Below are positions 27,462 to 36,009 of a stretch of 64,000 nucleotides of DNA, piece by piece. The notes beneath the pieces were generated by a model. It did not search any database. It saw only the letters and a program-made list of their open reading frames with translations, and was not told the DNA's origin. Source of the DNA: Pseudolabrys taiwanensis. Lineage in GTDB: Bacteria > Pseudomonadota > Alphaproteobacteria > Rhizobiales > Xanthobacteraceae. The position numbers were made by a program, and so were the translations under genes. How positions within the stretch are numbered: position 1 is the first letter of the stretch; every line of letters begins with the position of its first letter. The DNA lies in assembly GCF_003367395.1 (NCBI RefSeq), contig NZ_CP031417.1:4278001-4342000 (forward strand), in the 5' to 3' direction.

Positions 27462-27473
27462 GGAGCAACGCCG

Positions 27474-28454
27474 ATGACCAGTGCCCTCGAAGCCGCACGC
27501 GTTTCCGTCGCCACGCTGCCGATCATCGATATATCGGGACTGAGTAGCGCGAACATCGCCGATCGCAAAGCGGTCGGCGCCGCCTTGCGCGCAGCGTGTC
27601 TCGATAAGGGTTTCTTCTACATCAAGAACCACGGGGTATCGGAAGATCTGATCTCCGATGTCTTCAGCGAAGCGGCTGCTTTCTTCGCGTTACCGTCCGA
27701 GCAGAAGGACGAGGTCAACAAAGCGAAATCGCCGTGCAATCGCGGTTACGAAACGCTCCAGGGGCAGACGTTGGAGGCCGGCGCGCCGCCCGATCTGAAA
27801 GAGGGCTATTACGTCGGGCCCGATCATGGGCCCGACGATCCGCGCGTGCTTGCCGGCATGTTCAATCACGGCGCCAATCAATGGCCGCCGCAGCGGCCGA
27901 ACTTCAAGCCGGTGATGCAGGCCTATCTCAACGAGATGATGGTGCTGTCCGCCCGCATGATGGAAGGCATCGCGCTGTCGCTCGATCTGCCGGAGAACTA
28001 TTTCGACGGTTACAACCGCGACCCGATGGCCACCGTGCGGCTGCTGCATTATCCGCCGCAGCCCGCGCAGGCGCGGCCGAACCAGAAAGGCGCTGGCGCG
28101 CATACCGATTTCGGCGGACTGACGTTGCTGCGGCAGGACGATGTCGGCGGTCTGCAGGTGTGGGATCAGACGTCCGACGGCTGGATCCATGCCGTTCCCG
28201 TGCCGGGAACCTATGTCGTCAATCTCGGCGACATGATCGCGCGCTGGACCAACGATCGTTATCGCTCGACCGTGCATCGCGTCGTGAACATGTCGGGCCG
28301 CGAGCGCTACTCGGTGCCGTTCTTCTATACCGGCAACTATGCGCATACGGTCGAATGCATTCCGACCTGTCTGTCGCCGGGCGAGGCGCCGAAGTATCCG
28401 CCGATCACGGTCGAGGCGCATATGCGCGAGATGTACAAGCGAACCTACAAGTAG
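27474..28454 (+). CDS. 2-oxoglutarate/Fe(II)-dependent oxygenase, isopenicillin-N-synthase-like
   Basis: A 326-residue enzyme with an N-terminal DIOX_N domain (about 15-125) and a C-terminal 2OG-FeII domain (about 185-285). The iron triad is His210, Asp212 (AHTDFGGLTLL) and His268 (STVHRV); Arg278 and Ser280 (RERYS) give the RxS 2-oxoglutarate clamp. The family includes thymine-7-hydroxylase, ethylene-forming and plant-type oxidases. In this context a base- or ring-methyl hydroxylase is conceivable, but nothing in the sequence proves it. It starts 150 bp after the amidase behind its own regulatory region and is followed closely by an esterase-like gene. Confidence 0.92.
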   Translation: MTSALEAARVSVATLPIIDISGLSSANIADRKAVGAALRAACLDKGFFYIKNHGVSEDLISDVFSEAAAFFALPSEQKDEVNKAKSPCNRGYETLQGQTLEAGAPPDLKEGYYVGPDHGPDDPRVLAGMFNHGANQWPPQRPNFKPVMQAYLNEMMVLSARMMEGIALSLDLPENYFDGYNRDPMATVRLLHYPPQPAQARPNQKGAGAHTDFGGLTLLRQDDVGGLQVWDQTSDGWIHAVPVPGTYVVNLGDMIARWTNDRYRSTVHRVVNMSGRERYSVPFFYTGNYAHTVECIPTCLSPGEAPKYPPITVEAHMREMYKRTYK

Positions 28455-28460
28455 GCCGCC

Positions 28461-29216
28461 GTGGCGCAACGTTACACCTTCATTCTGGTGCATGGCGCCT
28501 GGCAAGGCGCCTGGGCGTGGGACACCATCGTGCCGCGCTTGAAGGCGGCGGGGCATGACGCCATCGCGGTCGATCTGCCCGGTAACGGCTTCGACGATAC
28601 GCCGCCGCAGGAGGTGTCGGTCGCGCGCTATGCCGATCATGTAGCGAAAATCATCGACGGCACAGAGGGGCCGATCGTTCTCGTCGGCCACAGCATGGGC
28701 GGCGTGACCGCCTCGCAGACGTCCGAGCTGCGGCCGGAGCGCGTTGCGCTCGCCATCTATCTCTGCGCCTTCATGCTGCCGAACGACATGTCGGTGCTGG
28801 AGTTCTACGCGCTGCATCTCGAGCCCTGGATGAAGGGCGCGCACAAGCGCGTCACGCACGATGCGGAGGGATTGCGTTCGATGATCGATCCGGTGTCGGC
28901 CGTCGACGTGTTCTACCAGCTCGCCGACCGCACAGTGGCCGAAGCCGCCGCCAAGCGGCTGACGCCGCAGCCGGAGGCCGGCCGCGGCTCCAAGCTCAGC
29001 CTGACGCCGGAACGCTATGGCAGCATTCCGCGTGTCTACATCGAGGCGCTGCAGGATCGCAGCGTGCATCTACCGCTGCAGCGCAAGATGCAGGAGATCA
29101 CAGGCTGCAATGCCGTCTATGCGCTCGACAGCGATCACGCGCCGCAGCTTTCGATGCCGGATCTTCTCGCCGAGACGTTTCTCGACGTGACGCGGACGCA
29201 TGCGAGGCCGCTGTGA
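28461..29216 (+). CDS. Alpha/beta hydrolase (methylesterase/EstC-like)
   Basis: A 251-residue hydrolase starting at GTG (MAQRYTFILVHGAWQGAWAWD): HGAWQG oxyanion region, GHSMGGVTAS nucleophile elbow, and a C-terminal LDSDHAPQLS with the catalytic His. The whole resembles plant methylesterases/hydroxynitrile lyases and bacterial EstC. It sits 6 bp after the oxygenase and overlaps the next gene by 4 bp, so it belongs to the oxygenase and molybdenum hydroxylase operon; it may cleave an ester or amide substrate before oxidation. Confidence 0.88.
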   Translation: MAQRYTFILVHGAWQGAWAWDTIVPRLKAAGHDAIAVDLPGNGFDDTPPQEVSVARYADHVAKIIDGTEGPIVLVGHSMGGVTASQTSELRPERVALAIYLCAFMLPNDMSVLEFYALHLEPWMKGAHKRVTHDAEGLRSMIDPVSAVDVFYQLADRTVAEAAAKRLTPQPEAGRGSKLSLTPERYGSIPRVYIEALQDRSVHLPLQRKMQEITGCNAVYALDSDHAPQLSMPDLLAETFLDVTRTHARPL

Positions 29217-30091
29217 AACCGCCGCTGTTCGACTACAAGGCGCCGACCACCATTGCGGAAGCGGTGGCGATGCTTGCCGCCGATCCGGATGCCGCGGTGC
29301 TGGCCGGCGGTCAGAGTCTGCTGCCGGCGATGAACTTTCGCGTCGCCAATCCGTCGGCGCTGGTCGATATCCAGCACGTCCAAGGTCTCAATGGCATCTC
29401 GATCGACAAAGGCGAGATCGTCGTCAAGGCGATGGTGCGCCATCGCGAGCTGGAGCTCGATGTCGCGGTGCAGCGCGCCAATCCGCTCATCGCCGAGACG
29501 CTGCAACACGTGGCGCATGTGCCGATCCGCAACCGCGGTACCGTCGTCGGCAGTCTGTGCCATGCCGATCCTTCGGGGGAAATGCCGCTGCTGTTCGTGC
29601 TGCTCGGCGGTACGCTGGCTGCGTGCGGCCCAGCGGGCACGCGAACCATCGCCGCGGAGGACTTCTTCACGGCCTTCCTGACGACGGCGCGGATGCACGA
29701 CGAGATTATCACCGAGGCGCGTCTGCCGGTGCTGCCGGAGGGCGCCGGCTGGGCCTTCGACGAAGTGACACGCCGGCACGGCGATTACGCGCTGGTCGGT
29801 GTCGGTTGCGTGCTAGCGCTGGCGGCGAACGGCACGGTCGAGACCATCCGGCTCGCCGCTTGCGGCATCGCCGACAAACCGGTGCGGCTGAAGGCGTCGG
29901 AAGCGGCTTTGCTGGACACACGTTTGGCGTCAGCCGATCTCGACAAGGCGGTGGCAGCTTCCGCATCGGCCGTCACCACGCCCGACGATATGAACACGTC
30001 GGCCGCGTTCCGCCGCCGCGCGCTCGGCGCGCTCATCCGCCGTCTGGTGGCGAAGGCCGCGGCACGGGCCAAACCCAAGGAGCAGCCGTGA
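29213..30091 (+). CDS. Molybdenum hydroxylase FAD-binding subunit (xanthine dehydrogenase family M subunit), first set
   Basis: A 292-residue CoxM/XdhB-type subunit: FAD-binding AGGQSLLPAMNFR, then NRGTVVGSLCHADPSGEMP in the second FAD loop, and the CO_deh_flav_C domain from about residue 180. It starts with GTG in a GTGA overlap with the esterase-like gene. With 30091 and 30627 it forms the complete three-subunit hydroxylase (order M-S-L, as in coxMSL). Confidence 0.93.
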   Translation: MKPPLFDYKAPTTIAEAVAMLAADPDAAVLAGGQSLLPAMNFRVANPSALVDIQHVQGLNGISIDKGEIVVKAMVRHRELELDVAVQRANPLIAETLQHVAHVPIRNRGTVVGSLCHADPSGEMPLLFVLLGGTLAACGPAGTRTIAAEDFFTAFLTTARMHDEIITEARLPVLPEGAGWAFDEVTRRHGDYALVGVGCVLALAANGTVETIRLAACGIADKPVRLKASEAALLDTRLASADLDKAVAASASAVTTPDDMNTSAAFRRRALGALIRRLVAKAAARAKPKEQP

Positions 30092-30621
30092 TGCGCGGCA
30101 AGATCAAGCCGGCGCTGCCGGAGCGGTCCGAAGATCCGCGCGTCACGGTCTCACTGACGGTCAATGGCGAGCCGGTCACCCGCACCGTCAGCGTGCGCAT
30201 GCTGCTCAGCGATTTCCTGCGCCATGAGCTTGGCCTTACCGGCACGCATGTCGGCTGCGAGCACGGCGTCTGCGGCTGCTGCACCGTGCACATCGACGGC
30301 AAGGCGGCGCGCTCGTGCCTGACCTTGGCGGTGCAGGCGAACGGCAGCGAGGTGCGCACCATCGAGTCCGTCGCCGCCGGCGACGGCGCTTTGCATCCGG
30401 TGCAGCAGGCGTTCAAGGAGTGCCACGCGCTGCAATGCGGCTATTGCACGCCGGGCATGGTGATGAACGTGCTCAGCCGCTTCGAGGAGCCGGGCGCGCT
30501 CGATCTCTCGGATGACGGCATCCGCGACATGCTGTCGGGCAATCTGTGCCGCTGCACCGGCTACAGCAACATCGTCACGGCGGTGCGCCGCGCGGCCGAA
30601 CTGCTGGGGCGGACGGAGTAG
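30091..30621 (+). CDS. Molybdenum hydroxylase [2Fe-2S] subunit, first set
   Basis: A 176-residue small subunit. The plant-type cluster ligands are in CEHGVCGCCTVHIDGKAARSC and the second cluster in QCGYCTPG and NLCRCTGYSN. It has an N-terminal extension (MRGKIKPALPERSEDPR) compared with the second set at 39735. The start overlaps the preceding stop (GTGATG). Electrons pass from the molybdenum centre through these clusters to FAD. Confidence 0.95.
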   Translation: MRGKIKPALPERSEDPRVTVSLTVNGEPVTRTVSVRMLLSDFLRHELGLTGTHVGCEHGVCGCCTVHIDGKAARSCLTLAVQANGSEVRTIESVAAGDGALHPVQQAFKECHALQCGYCTPGMVMNVLSRFEEPGALDLSDDGIRDMLSGNLCRCTGYSNIVTAVRRAAELLGRTE

Positions 30622-30626
30622 GTCCC

Positions 30627-33020
30627 ATGTCCACGCGCTATTTCGGGCAACGCGTCGAGCGCAACATCGATCCGAAGCTGCTGCGCGGCGAAGGCGCCTA
30701 TGTCGACGACATCCCGCTGACCAATGCGCTGCACGCGGCCTTCCTGCGCAGCCCGGTGGCGCGCGGCAAGATCAAGCGCATCGACGTGAGTGCCGCGCGG
30801 GCTTACCCGGGTGTCGCGGCGGTCTATACCTATGCCGACATCGGTCCGCTGGACCGGCCGATGCCGCTGCTCATTCCCCATCCGTCGATGAAGAGCCCGA
30901 AGACGCAGCGCCCGCTGGCGCGCGGCGAGGTGTTCTATGTCGGGCAGACCATCGCCATGGTGGTGGCGGTCGACCGCTACGTCGCCGAGGATGCCGCGGC
31001 GCTGATCGAACTCGAGATCGAGCCCTTCGCCGTCGAGATGGATATGGCGAAGGCGATCGCCGACGGCGCGCCTTTGGTGCACGCCGATGTGGCGAACAAC
31101 ATCGCCGCCGAATTCGTGCAGACCTCCGGCGATCCGGACGGCGCTTTCGCCCGCGCGGAGCACGTCACGCGCATCACCGTGCAGGTGGATCGCTCGACCG
31201 CGGCGCCGATGGAATGCCGCGCGGTGGCGGCGCGCTGGGACGAGATTTCCGGCGAATTGACCGTCTGGGACGGCACGCAGGCGCCGATCTCGGTGCGCGG
31301 CGGCCTTGCCTCGATCTTCGCGCTCGACGAGGACAAGGTGCGCGTGATCGCGCCGGACGTCGGCGGCGGCTTCGGTCAGAAGGTGCTGCTGTTCTATCCG
31401 GATGAACTCTTGGTGCCGATGGCGGCGATGCAGCTTGGCCGGCCGGTCAAATACATCGAAGACCGGCGCGAGAACTTCCTCGGCTCCTCGCAGGAGCGCA
31501 CGCAGATCCACACAATCGAACTCGCGGCGATGAAGACCGGGGAAGTGATCGGCCTGCGCGATAGCTTCCTGCACGACACCGGCGCCTTCATTCCTTACGG
31601 CATCGCCGTGGCGCAGGTGGCGTCGACCTCGATCGCCGGGCCTTATCGCATCCCTAACATCTGGGTGGAGTTCAAGGCGGTCTATACGCCGACGGTGCAG
31701 GTGACGCCCTATCGGGGCTGCGGAAGGCCGCAAGCCTGCTTCGCGCTCGAACGGGCGATGGACCAATTGGCGGAAGACCTCGGCATCGATCGGTTCGAAA
31801 TCCGCCGCCGCAATTTCATCGGCGAGAAGGAATTTCCTTACGAGCGCGCCGGCCTGCTGTTTGCGGACGGCCTGAAGGTGACGCTCGATAGCGGTCAGTA
31901 TGCGAAGGCCTTGTCGCTCGCGGCGGCGCAACTCGATATGGCGGATTTCGCAGGCGAGCAGGAAAAGCTGCGCGCTGACGGCAAATACCTCGGGCTCGGT
32001 CTTGCCTGCTATGTCGAAGGCACCGGCCTTGGACCCTACGAAGGCGGACACATCCGCGTTCATCCGATCACCGGCAAGGTCTACGTCAATACGGGTCTGT
32101 CGACGCAGGGTCAGGGCCACGACACCGTGTTCGCGCAGATCGTCGCCGATCAACTCGGTGTGTCACCGCAAGATGTGATCGTGGTCGAAGGCGACACCAA
32201 GGCCTTCGACTGGGGCGTGGCGACCTTCGCCAGCCGTGCCGCGGTGGTGAGCGGCAATGCCATCCACAAGACGGCTATCACCGTGCGCGGCAAGATCCTG
32301 CAGGCGGCGGCCAACATGCTCGAAGCCGATATCGACGATATCGAGCTGCGCGATTCCGCCGCCTGGGTGAAGAATTCGAATCGGCATGTGTCGCTCGCGG
32401 CCATCGCCACCGCCAGCAACCCGTTGCGCTACGCTTTCAACGAAGCCGCGCAGGCGGCGACGCAATTCGCGCCGGCCAGCAAACACGATGGTCCGCCTTT
32501 GGCCGAGGGCCAGGCGCCGGGGATTGAAGCGACCGACTATTACAGTCCATCGCAATCGACCTGGGCCTATGGCGTGCATGCGGCGATCGTCGAGGTCGAT
32601 CCGGCCTTGTGCACGGTCAAGATCCGGAAATACGTCTGCATCCATGACTGCGGCAACATGATCAACCCGACCATTGTCGAGGGCCAGGTGATGGGCGGCA
32701 TCGCGCAAGGCATCGGCGGCGCCCTCTACGAGCGGCTCGATTATATGCCCGACGGCACCTTGTCGAACGCGAGCCTGATGGATTTCCTCGTGCCTTACGC
32801 CACGGAAATCCCGCCTGTCTCCGTGTTGCATCTGGAGACGCCGTCGCCGCTGAATCCGTTGGGCGTGAAGGGCGTCGGCGAGGCCGGCTGCATCGCGGTC
32901 GGCGCCGTGGTGGCTTCTGGTGTCGAAGATGCGCTCAAGTCGCTCGGCGACATCAAGTTGCGGCATGTCCCGCTCACGCCGCGCATGCTCAGCGACGCGT
33001 TGGAGAGCGTGGGGTATTAG
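30627..33020 (+). CDS. Molybdenum hydroxylase molybdopterin-binding large subunit, first set
   Basis: A 797-residue CoxL/XdhA-type catalytic subunit: RVERNIDPKLLRGEGAYVDD, the GGGFGQK molybdopterin loop, active-site loop VTPYRGCGRPQACF, TQGQGHDT, and the base Glu in GVKGVGEAGC. It lacks the AYxCSFR loop of true form I CO dehydrogenase, so it is a hydroxylase of an N-heterocycle or aldehyde rather than CODH. It is the last gene of the oxygenase operon; a long inverted repeat follows its stop. Confidence 0.93.
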   Translation: MSTRYFGQRVERNIDPKLLRGEGAYVDDIPLTNALHAAFLRSPVARGKIKRIDVSAARAYPGVAAVYTYADIGPLDRPMPLLIPHPSMKSPKTQRPLARGEVFYVGQTIAMVVAVDRYVAEDAAALIELEIEPFAVEMDMAKAIADGAPLVHADVANNIAAEFVQTSGDPDGAFARAEHVTRITVQVDRSTAAPMECRAVAARWDEISGELTVWDGTQAPISVRGGLASIFALDEDKVRVIAPDVGGGFGQKVLLFYPDELLVPMAAMQLGRPVKYIEDRRENFLGSSQERTQIHTIELAAMKTGEVIGLRDSFLHDTGAFIPYGIAVAQVASTSIAGPYRIPNIWVEFKAVYTPTVQVTPYRGCGRPQACFALERAMDQLAEDLGIDRFEIRRRNFIGEKEFPYERAGLLFADGLKVTLDSGQYAKALSLAAAQLDMADFAGEQEKLRADGKYLGLGLACYVEGTGLGPYEGGHIRVHPITGKVYVNTGLSTQGQGHDTVFAQIVADQLGVSPQDVIVVEGDTKAFDWGVATFASRAAVVSGNAIHKTAITVRGKILQAAANMLEADIDDIELRDSAAWVKNSNRHVSLAAIATASNPLRYAFNEAAQAATQFAPASKHDGPPLAEGQAPGIEATDYYSPSQSTWAYGVHAAIVEVDPALCTVKIRKYVCIHDCGNMINPTIVEGQVMGGIAQGIGGALYERLDYMPDGTLSNASLMDFLVPYATEIPPVSVLHLETPSPLNPLGVKGVGEAGCIAVGAVVASGVEDALKSLGDIKLRHVPLTPRMLSDALESVGY

Positions 33021-33045
33021 TAAGTTGGCGGTACGGCCTATCCGT

Positions 33046-33136
33046 CGTCATGCCCGGCCTTGTGCCGGGCATCCACGTCTTGCCGGTTCAACTAAAAGGA
33101 AAAACGTGGATGGCCGGGACAAGCCCGGCCATGACG
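33046..33136. repeat. Long imperfect inverted repeat (GTCATGCCCGG family)
   Basis: Arms of about 33 bp (33046-33078 and 33104-33136), each itself hairpin-forming (GCCCGGccttgtGCCGGGC type), lie between two convergent genes. The element is of the dispersed kind common in Bradyrhizobium and Rhodopseudomonas and may work as a two-way terminator or mRNA stabiliser. Confidence 0.75.
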
Positions 33137-33143
33137 CAAGTTG

Positions 33144-33839
33144 CTAAGCCGCGTCTCGCTTCGCCTTGCGCGTCTTCCACTCCGACAGGATGTCGGCCGA
33201 ATCCGCCACCAAGCCGAGGTGCAGTGACACCATGGCGAGCGCCGCCTGTTCAAGATTGTCGTCGGTGCCGCGCACCAGATCGCGTGCCACCAGCACCCGG
33301 TAATTGTGGTTGTTGGCGTCGAACGCACTGTTGAGAACGCAGCAGTCGGTGAAGCCGCCATCGAACACGACAGTTTCAACGCGCATGTTGCGCAGCAGGA
33401 AATCGAGATCGGTCGGATAGAAGGCGGAGAGCCGCCGTTTGGTCTCGACGATCAGGTCTTCCGGCAGCACTTTGGTGACGAACTCCGTCCACGCCGAGCC
33501 CTCGATGGCGTGGCGGTCGCTGCCTGGGATCGGTCCGACGTGCAGCGGGAAAGTGCGGCGCCACGCGGCGGGAATGCCCTTGAGATCGTCGACGCCGCTT
33601 TGGCGCAGCACCGAGCGCACATGGATGATGGGCACGCCGAGCGCCCGCGCCGCGTCGTGGAACGCGTCGATAGGCTTGACGATCTCGCGCGCACGGGGCG
33701 CCGGGCAGGGACAGTCGGGCGACTCGTCGAGATGCCCGCGGTGCATGTCGATCGAGACGATCGCGGTCTTTCCCGGGTCGAGATAGTCCTCGAAGGCGTC
33801 GCCGGTGTCCTGCGGTTTGCCGTAGACGTGGATGCGCAT
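33144..33839 (-). CDS. Isochorismatase-like cysteine hydrolase
   Basis: A 231-residue cysteine hydrolase. The catalytic triad is readable as Asp31 (VSIDMHRG), Lys134 (VETKRRLSAFY) and Cys167 (GGFTDCCVLNSAFDA). Family members include N-carbamoylsarcosine amidase, ureidoacrylate amidohydrolase (RutB), biuret hydrolase and maleamate amidase. The setting, next to a nucleoside-type importer and near a barbiturase, favours an ureido or carbamoyl substrate. Separated from the importer permease by a 104-bp repeat but on the same strand. Confidence 0.9.
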   Translation of the reverse strand: MRIHVYGKPQDTGDAFEDYLDPGKTAIVSIDMHRGHLDESPDCPCPAPRAREIVKPIDAFHDAARALGVPIIHVRSVLRQSGVDDLKGIPAAWRRTFPLHVGPIPGSDRHAIEGSAWTEFVTKVLPEDLIVETKRRLSAFYPTDLDFLLRNMRVETVVFDGGFTDCCVLNSAFDANNHNYRVLVARDLVRGTDDNLEQAALAMVSLHLGLVADSADILSEWKTRKAKRDAA

Positions 33840-33856
33840 GGTTTTGTCCCCTCACT

Positions 33857-33960
33857 GTCATTCCTGGGCGCGATCGCAGCGAGCGAACCCGGAATCCAGC
33901 CACAAAGACTGAACGTGTTTCTGGATTCCGGGTTCGCGCTAGCGCGCGCCCCGGAATGAC
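33857..33960. repeat. Long imperfect inverted repeat (GTCATTCC...GGAATGAC)
   Basis: Roughly 42-bp arms at 33857-33899 and 33919-33960 (CCCGGAATCCAG / CTGGATTCCGGG at the inner ends) fill the gap between permease and hydrolase genes. It would form a strong hairpin in the mRNA and could lower expression of the downstream hydrolase. Confidence 0.75.
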
Positions 33961-33966
33961 GAAGTT

Positions 33967-34902
33967 CTATCGCCTCTCCTCGCGCACATGCGGCTGGCCG
34001 AGCGAGCCGGGCTCGGCCGTGGCCACCCGCTGGCGGGCGCCGACCCAGATCATGACCGCGATTGTGGCGAGATAGGGCGTCATCAGCATCAGATACTGCG
34101 GCACGCGGATGCCGGCGGCGGCGATGTGCGGAATCACCGCCTCGATGCAGCCGAACAGCAGGGCGCCGGCGAAGGCCGGCCAGGGCGCCCAGCGTGCGAA
34201 CACAACGAGCGCGACGGCGATCCAGCCGCGCCCGCCGGTCATGCCCGTCACCCACAGCTTGACGTTGACGACAGAGATGTATGCGCCGGCGAGGCCGATC
34301 AGCGACGAGCCGATGACGATGGCGAGGATGCGGTTGAGGCTCACGCTGATGCCGGCCGCGTCCGCCGCGGCGGGGTTCTCGCCGACGGATCGGATGCGCA
34401 GACCCATCATCGTCGAGAACAGCCAGTAATTGACGGCGAAGAAGATGAGCACCGTCAGATAGACGACGGCGTCCTGCATGAACAGGATGCGGCCGATGAC
34501 GGGGATCTCGGAGAGGGGCCAGATCACCAGCCGGCCGAGCCCGGGCAGTTGCTTGTTCTGCCAGTTGGCGAGCGTGCCGATGAGGCCGGTGAGGCCCTGG
34601 CAGAAGAACACGATCGACAGTCCGGCGATCACCTGGTTGATGCGCAGGACGACCGCGAGGCCCGCGAACAGCAGAGACACGACGCTCGCGGCCAGCATGG
34701 CGCCGATCAGCGCCACGGCCGGATAGCCGCCGAGCGTCAGGCAAATGCCGGCGCCGGTGAGCGCGCCGACCAGCATCAGGCCCTCGGCGGTCAAGTTGAG
34801 CACGCCCGACCGCTCGGAAATGATGAGCCCGAGCGCGGCGAGCGCATACGGCACCGCGGTCTGCGGGGTGTTGGCGAGCCAATTGACGATGAAATCGAGC
34901 AC
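33967..34902 (-). CDS. ABC transporter permease, BMP/nucleoside type (YufQ/NupQ-like)
   Basis: A 311-residue membrane protein of the BPD_transp_2 (RbsC/YufQ) kind with about 8-9 hydrophobic helices, e.g. ALAALGLIISERSGVLNLTAEG and the conserved GENPAAADAAGISV loop. Last gene of the four-gene importer (BMP protein, double ATPase, two permeases). Known members import purine nucleosides, deoxyribose nucleosides or guanosine. Confidence 0.92.
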   Translation of the reverse strand: MLDFIVNWLANTPQTAVPYALAALGLIISERSGVLNLTAEGLMLVGALTGAGICLTLGGYPAVALIGAMLAASVVSLLFAGLAVVLRINQVIAGLSIVFFCQGLTGLIGTLANWQNKQLPGLGRLVIWPLSEIPVIGRILFMQDAVVYLTVLIFFAVNYWLFSTMMGLRIRSVGENPAAADAAGISVSLNRILAIVIGSSLIGLAGAYISVVNVKLWVTGMTGGRGWIAVALVVFARWAPWPAFAGALLFGCIEAVIPHIAAAGIRVPQYLMLMTPYLATIAVMIWVGARQRVATAEPGSLGQPHVREERR

Positions 34903-34911
34903 GGCGCGCCT

Positions 34912-36009
34912 CTACCGGATCCAGCGAATGCGATGGCGGATCAGGAATTCCGACGACGCCACCGCCATGACGATGATGGCTTCGATCAACTGCACCATCG
35001 TGAACGGGATTTGATAGAAGATCTGCAACGACTGGCCGACGATGAACAGCACGGCGATGAGAAAGCTGACGACGGCAACGACGATCGGATCGTTGCGCGA
35101 CAGGAAGGCAATGAGTACGCCGGAGAACACGTAACCGTCGGCGAAGGATTGCGTCAGACGGCCTTCCTGGCTCGCCACATTGACGAAACCGGCGAGGCCG
35201 GCGCAGGCGCCGGAGAGGCCGACGATCCAGATGGTGATCGATTTGATCGGGATGCCGACGACCTTGGCCATGCTCGGATTGGCGCTGATGAAACGCATGT
35301 AGAAGCCGACGCGGCTGAAATGGATCAGCCAGCCGGCCGCGACCACCACGGCGAGCGCGATGAGAAGGCCGCTGTTGATGCCGATGCCGATCTCGGTCAA
35401 CCGCTCGAACGGCTTGTAGGGTGTCGATTGCGGGAAGGCCGAGCGCGCATCCTGCCAGGCGCCGTAGAGCAGATGGAACAGGAAGTACATCGCCACGTAG
35501 TTCAGCAGCAGCGTGGCGATGATCTCGTTGACACGGAAGCGCATCTTCAGGAAGGCCGCGAGCAGACACCACAGCGCGCCGCCGATGGCCGCGGCGACAA
35601 GCATGATGCCGAGACGGATCGGGGCCGGGCCGACCTCATACATCGACACCGCCGTGGCGAAGATGCCGCCGAACAGCATCTGGCCTTCGAGGCCGAGATT
35701 CCAGAAGCCCATGCGGAAGGCGAGGCTGGCGGCAAGGCCGACCAGGATCAACGGTGCGGTCTGGATGAGGATATTGCGCAGGCTCTCGGCGTTGAACGCG
35801 CCGGCAAGTTCGCCCGCGAGCTGCAGCGGCGAGATGCCGGCCGCCGCGAGGATGGCGACGGAGATGGCGAGGCCGACGAACAGCGAACCGCCGAGGAACA
35901 GGCCCTGCTTCCACGCCGGCAGGCTCTGCCGCATGTCGAGGACGATGCGTGAACGGGCGGCGTGAGCCGGTTCCGGCGCGGCGGCCTTCATGGCGGATAC
36001 ATCATGCAT
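34912..36009 (-). CDS. ABC transporter permease, BMP/nucleoside type (YufP/NupP-like)
   Basis: A membrane protein of about 365 residues of the same family, with a longer N-terminal cytoplasmic region (to about residue 55 from the chosen start), then helices (LFLGGSLFVGLAISVAILAAAG) and the domain markers TAPLILVGLAASLAFRMGFWNLG and RFRVNEIIATLLLNYVA. Start ATG 36009 overlaps the ATPase end by 8 bp; ATG 35991 is equally possible, and neither has a strong ribosome binding site. Confidence 0.9.
   Translation of the reverse strand: MHDVSAMKAAAPEPAHAARSRIVLDMRQSLPAWKQGLFLGGSLFVGLAISVAILAAAGISPLQLAGELAGAFNAESLRNILIQTAPLILVGLAASLAFRMGFWNLGLEGQMLFGGIFATAVSMYEVGPAPIRLGIMLVAAAIGGALWCLLAAFLKMRFRVNEIIATLLLNYVAMYFLFHLLYGAWQDARSAFPQSTPYKPFERLTEIGIGINSGLLIALAVVVAAGWLIHFSRVGFYMRFISANPSMAKVVGIPIKSITIWIVGLSGACAGLAGFVNVASQEGRLTQSFADGYVFSGVLIAFLSRNDPIVVAVVSFLIAVLFIVGQSLQIFYQIPFTMVQLIEAIIVMAVASSEFLIRHRIRWIR

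Noticed and set aside
30627..33020. Carbon monoxide dehydrogenase (coxMSL)
   Set aside because: Gene order fits, but the large subunit lacks the AYxCSFR active-site loop of form I CODH; a heterocycle or aldehyde hydroxylase is more likely.
33988..35952. A 654-codon plus-strand frame opposite the two BMP permeases
   Set aside because: Extremely rich in Asp, Glu, Gln, Arg and His, the expected antisense of hydrophobic membrane helices; permease families on the minus strand are clear.
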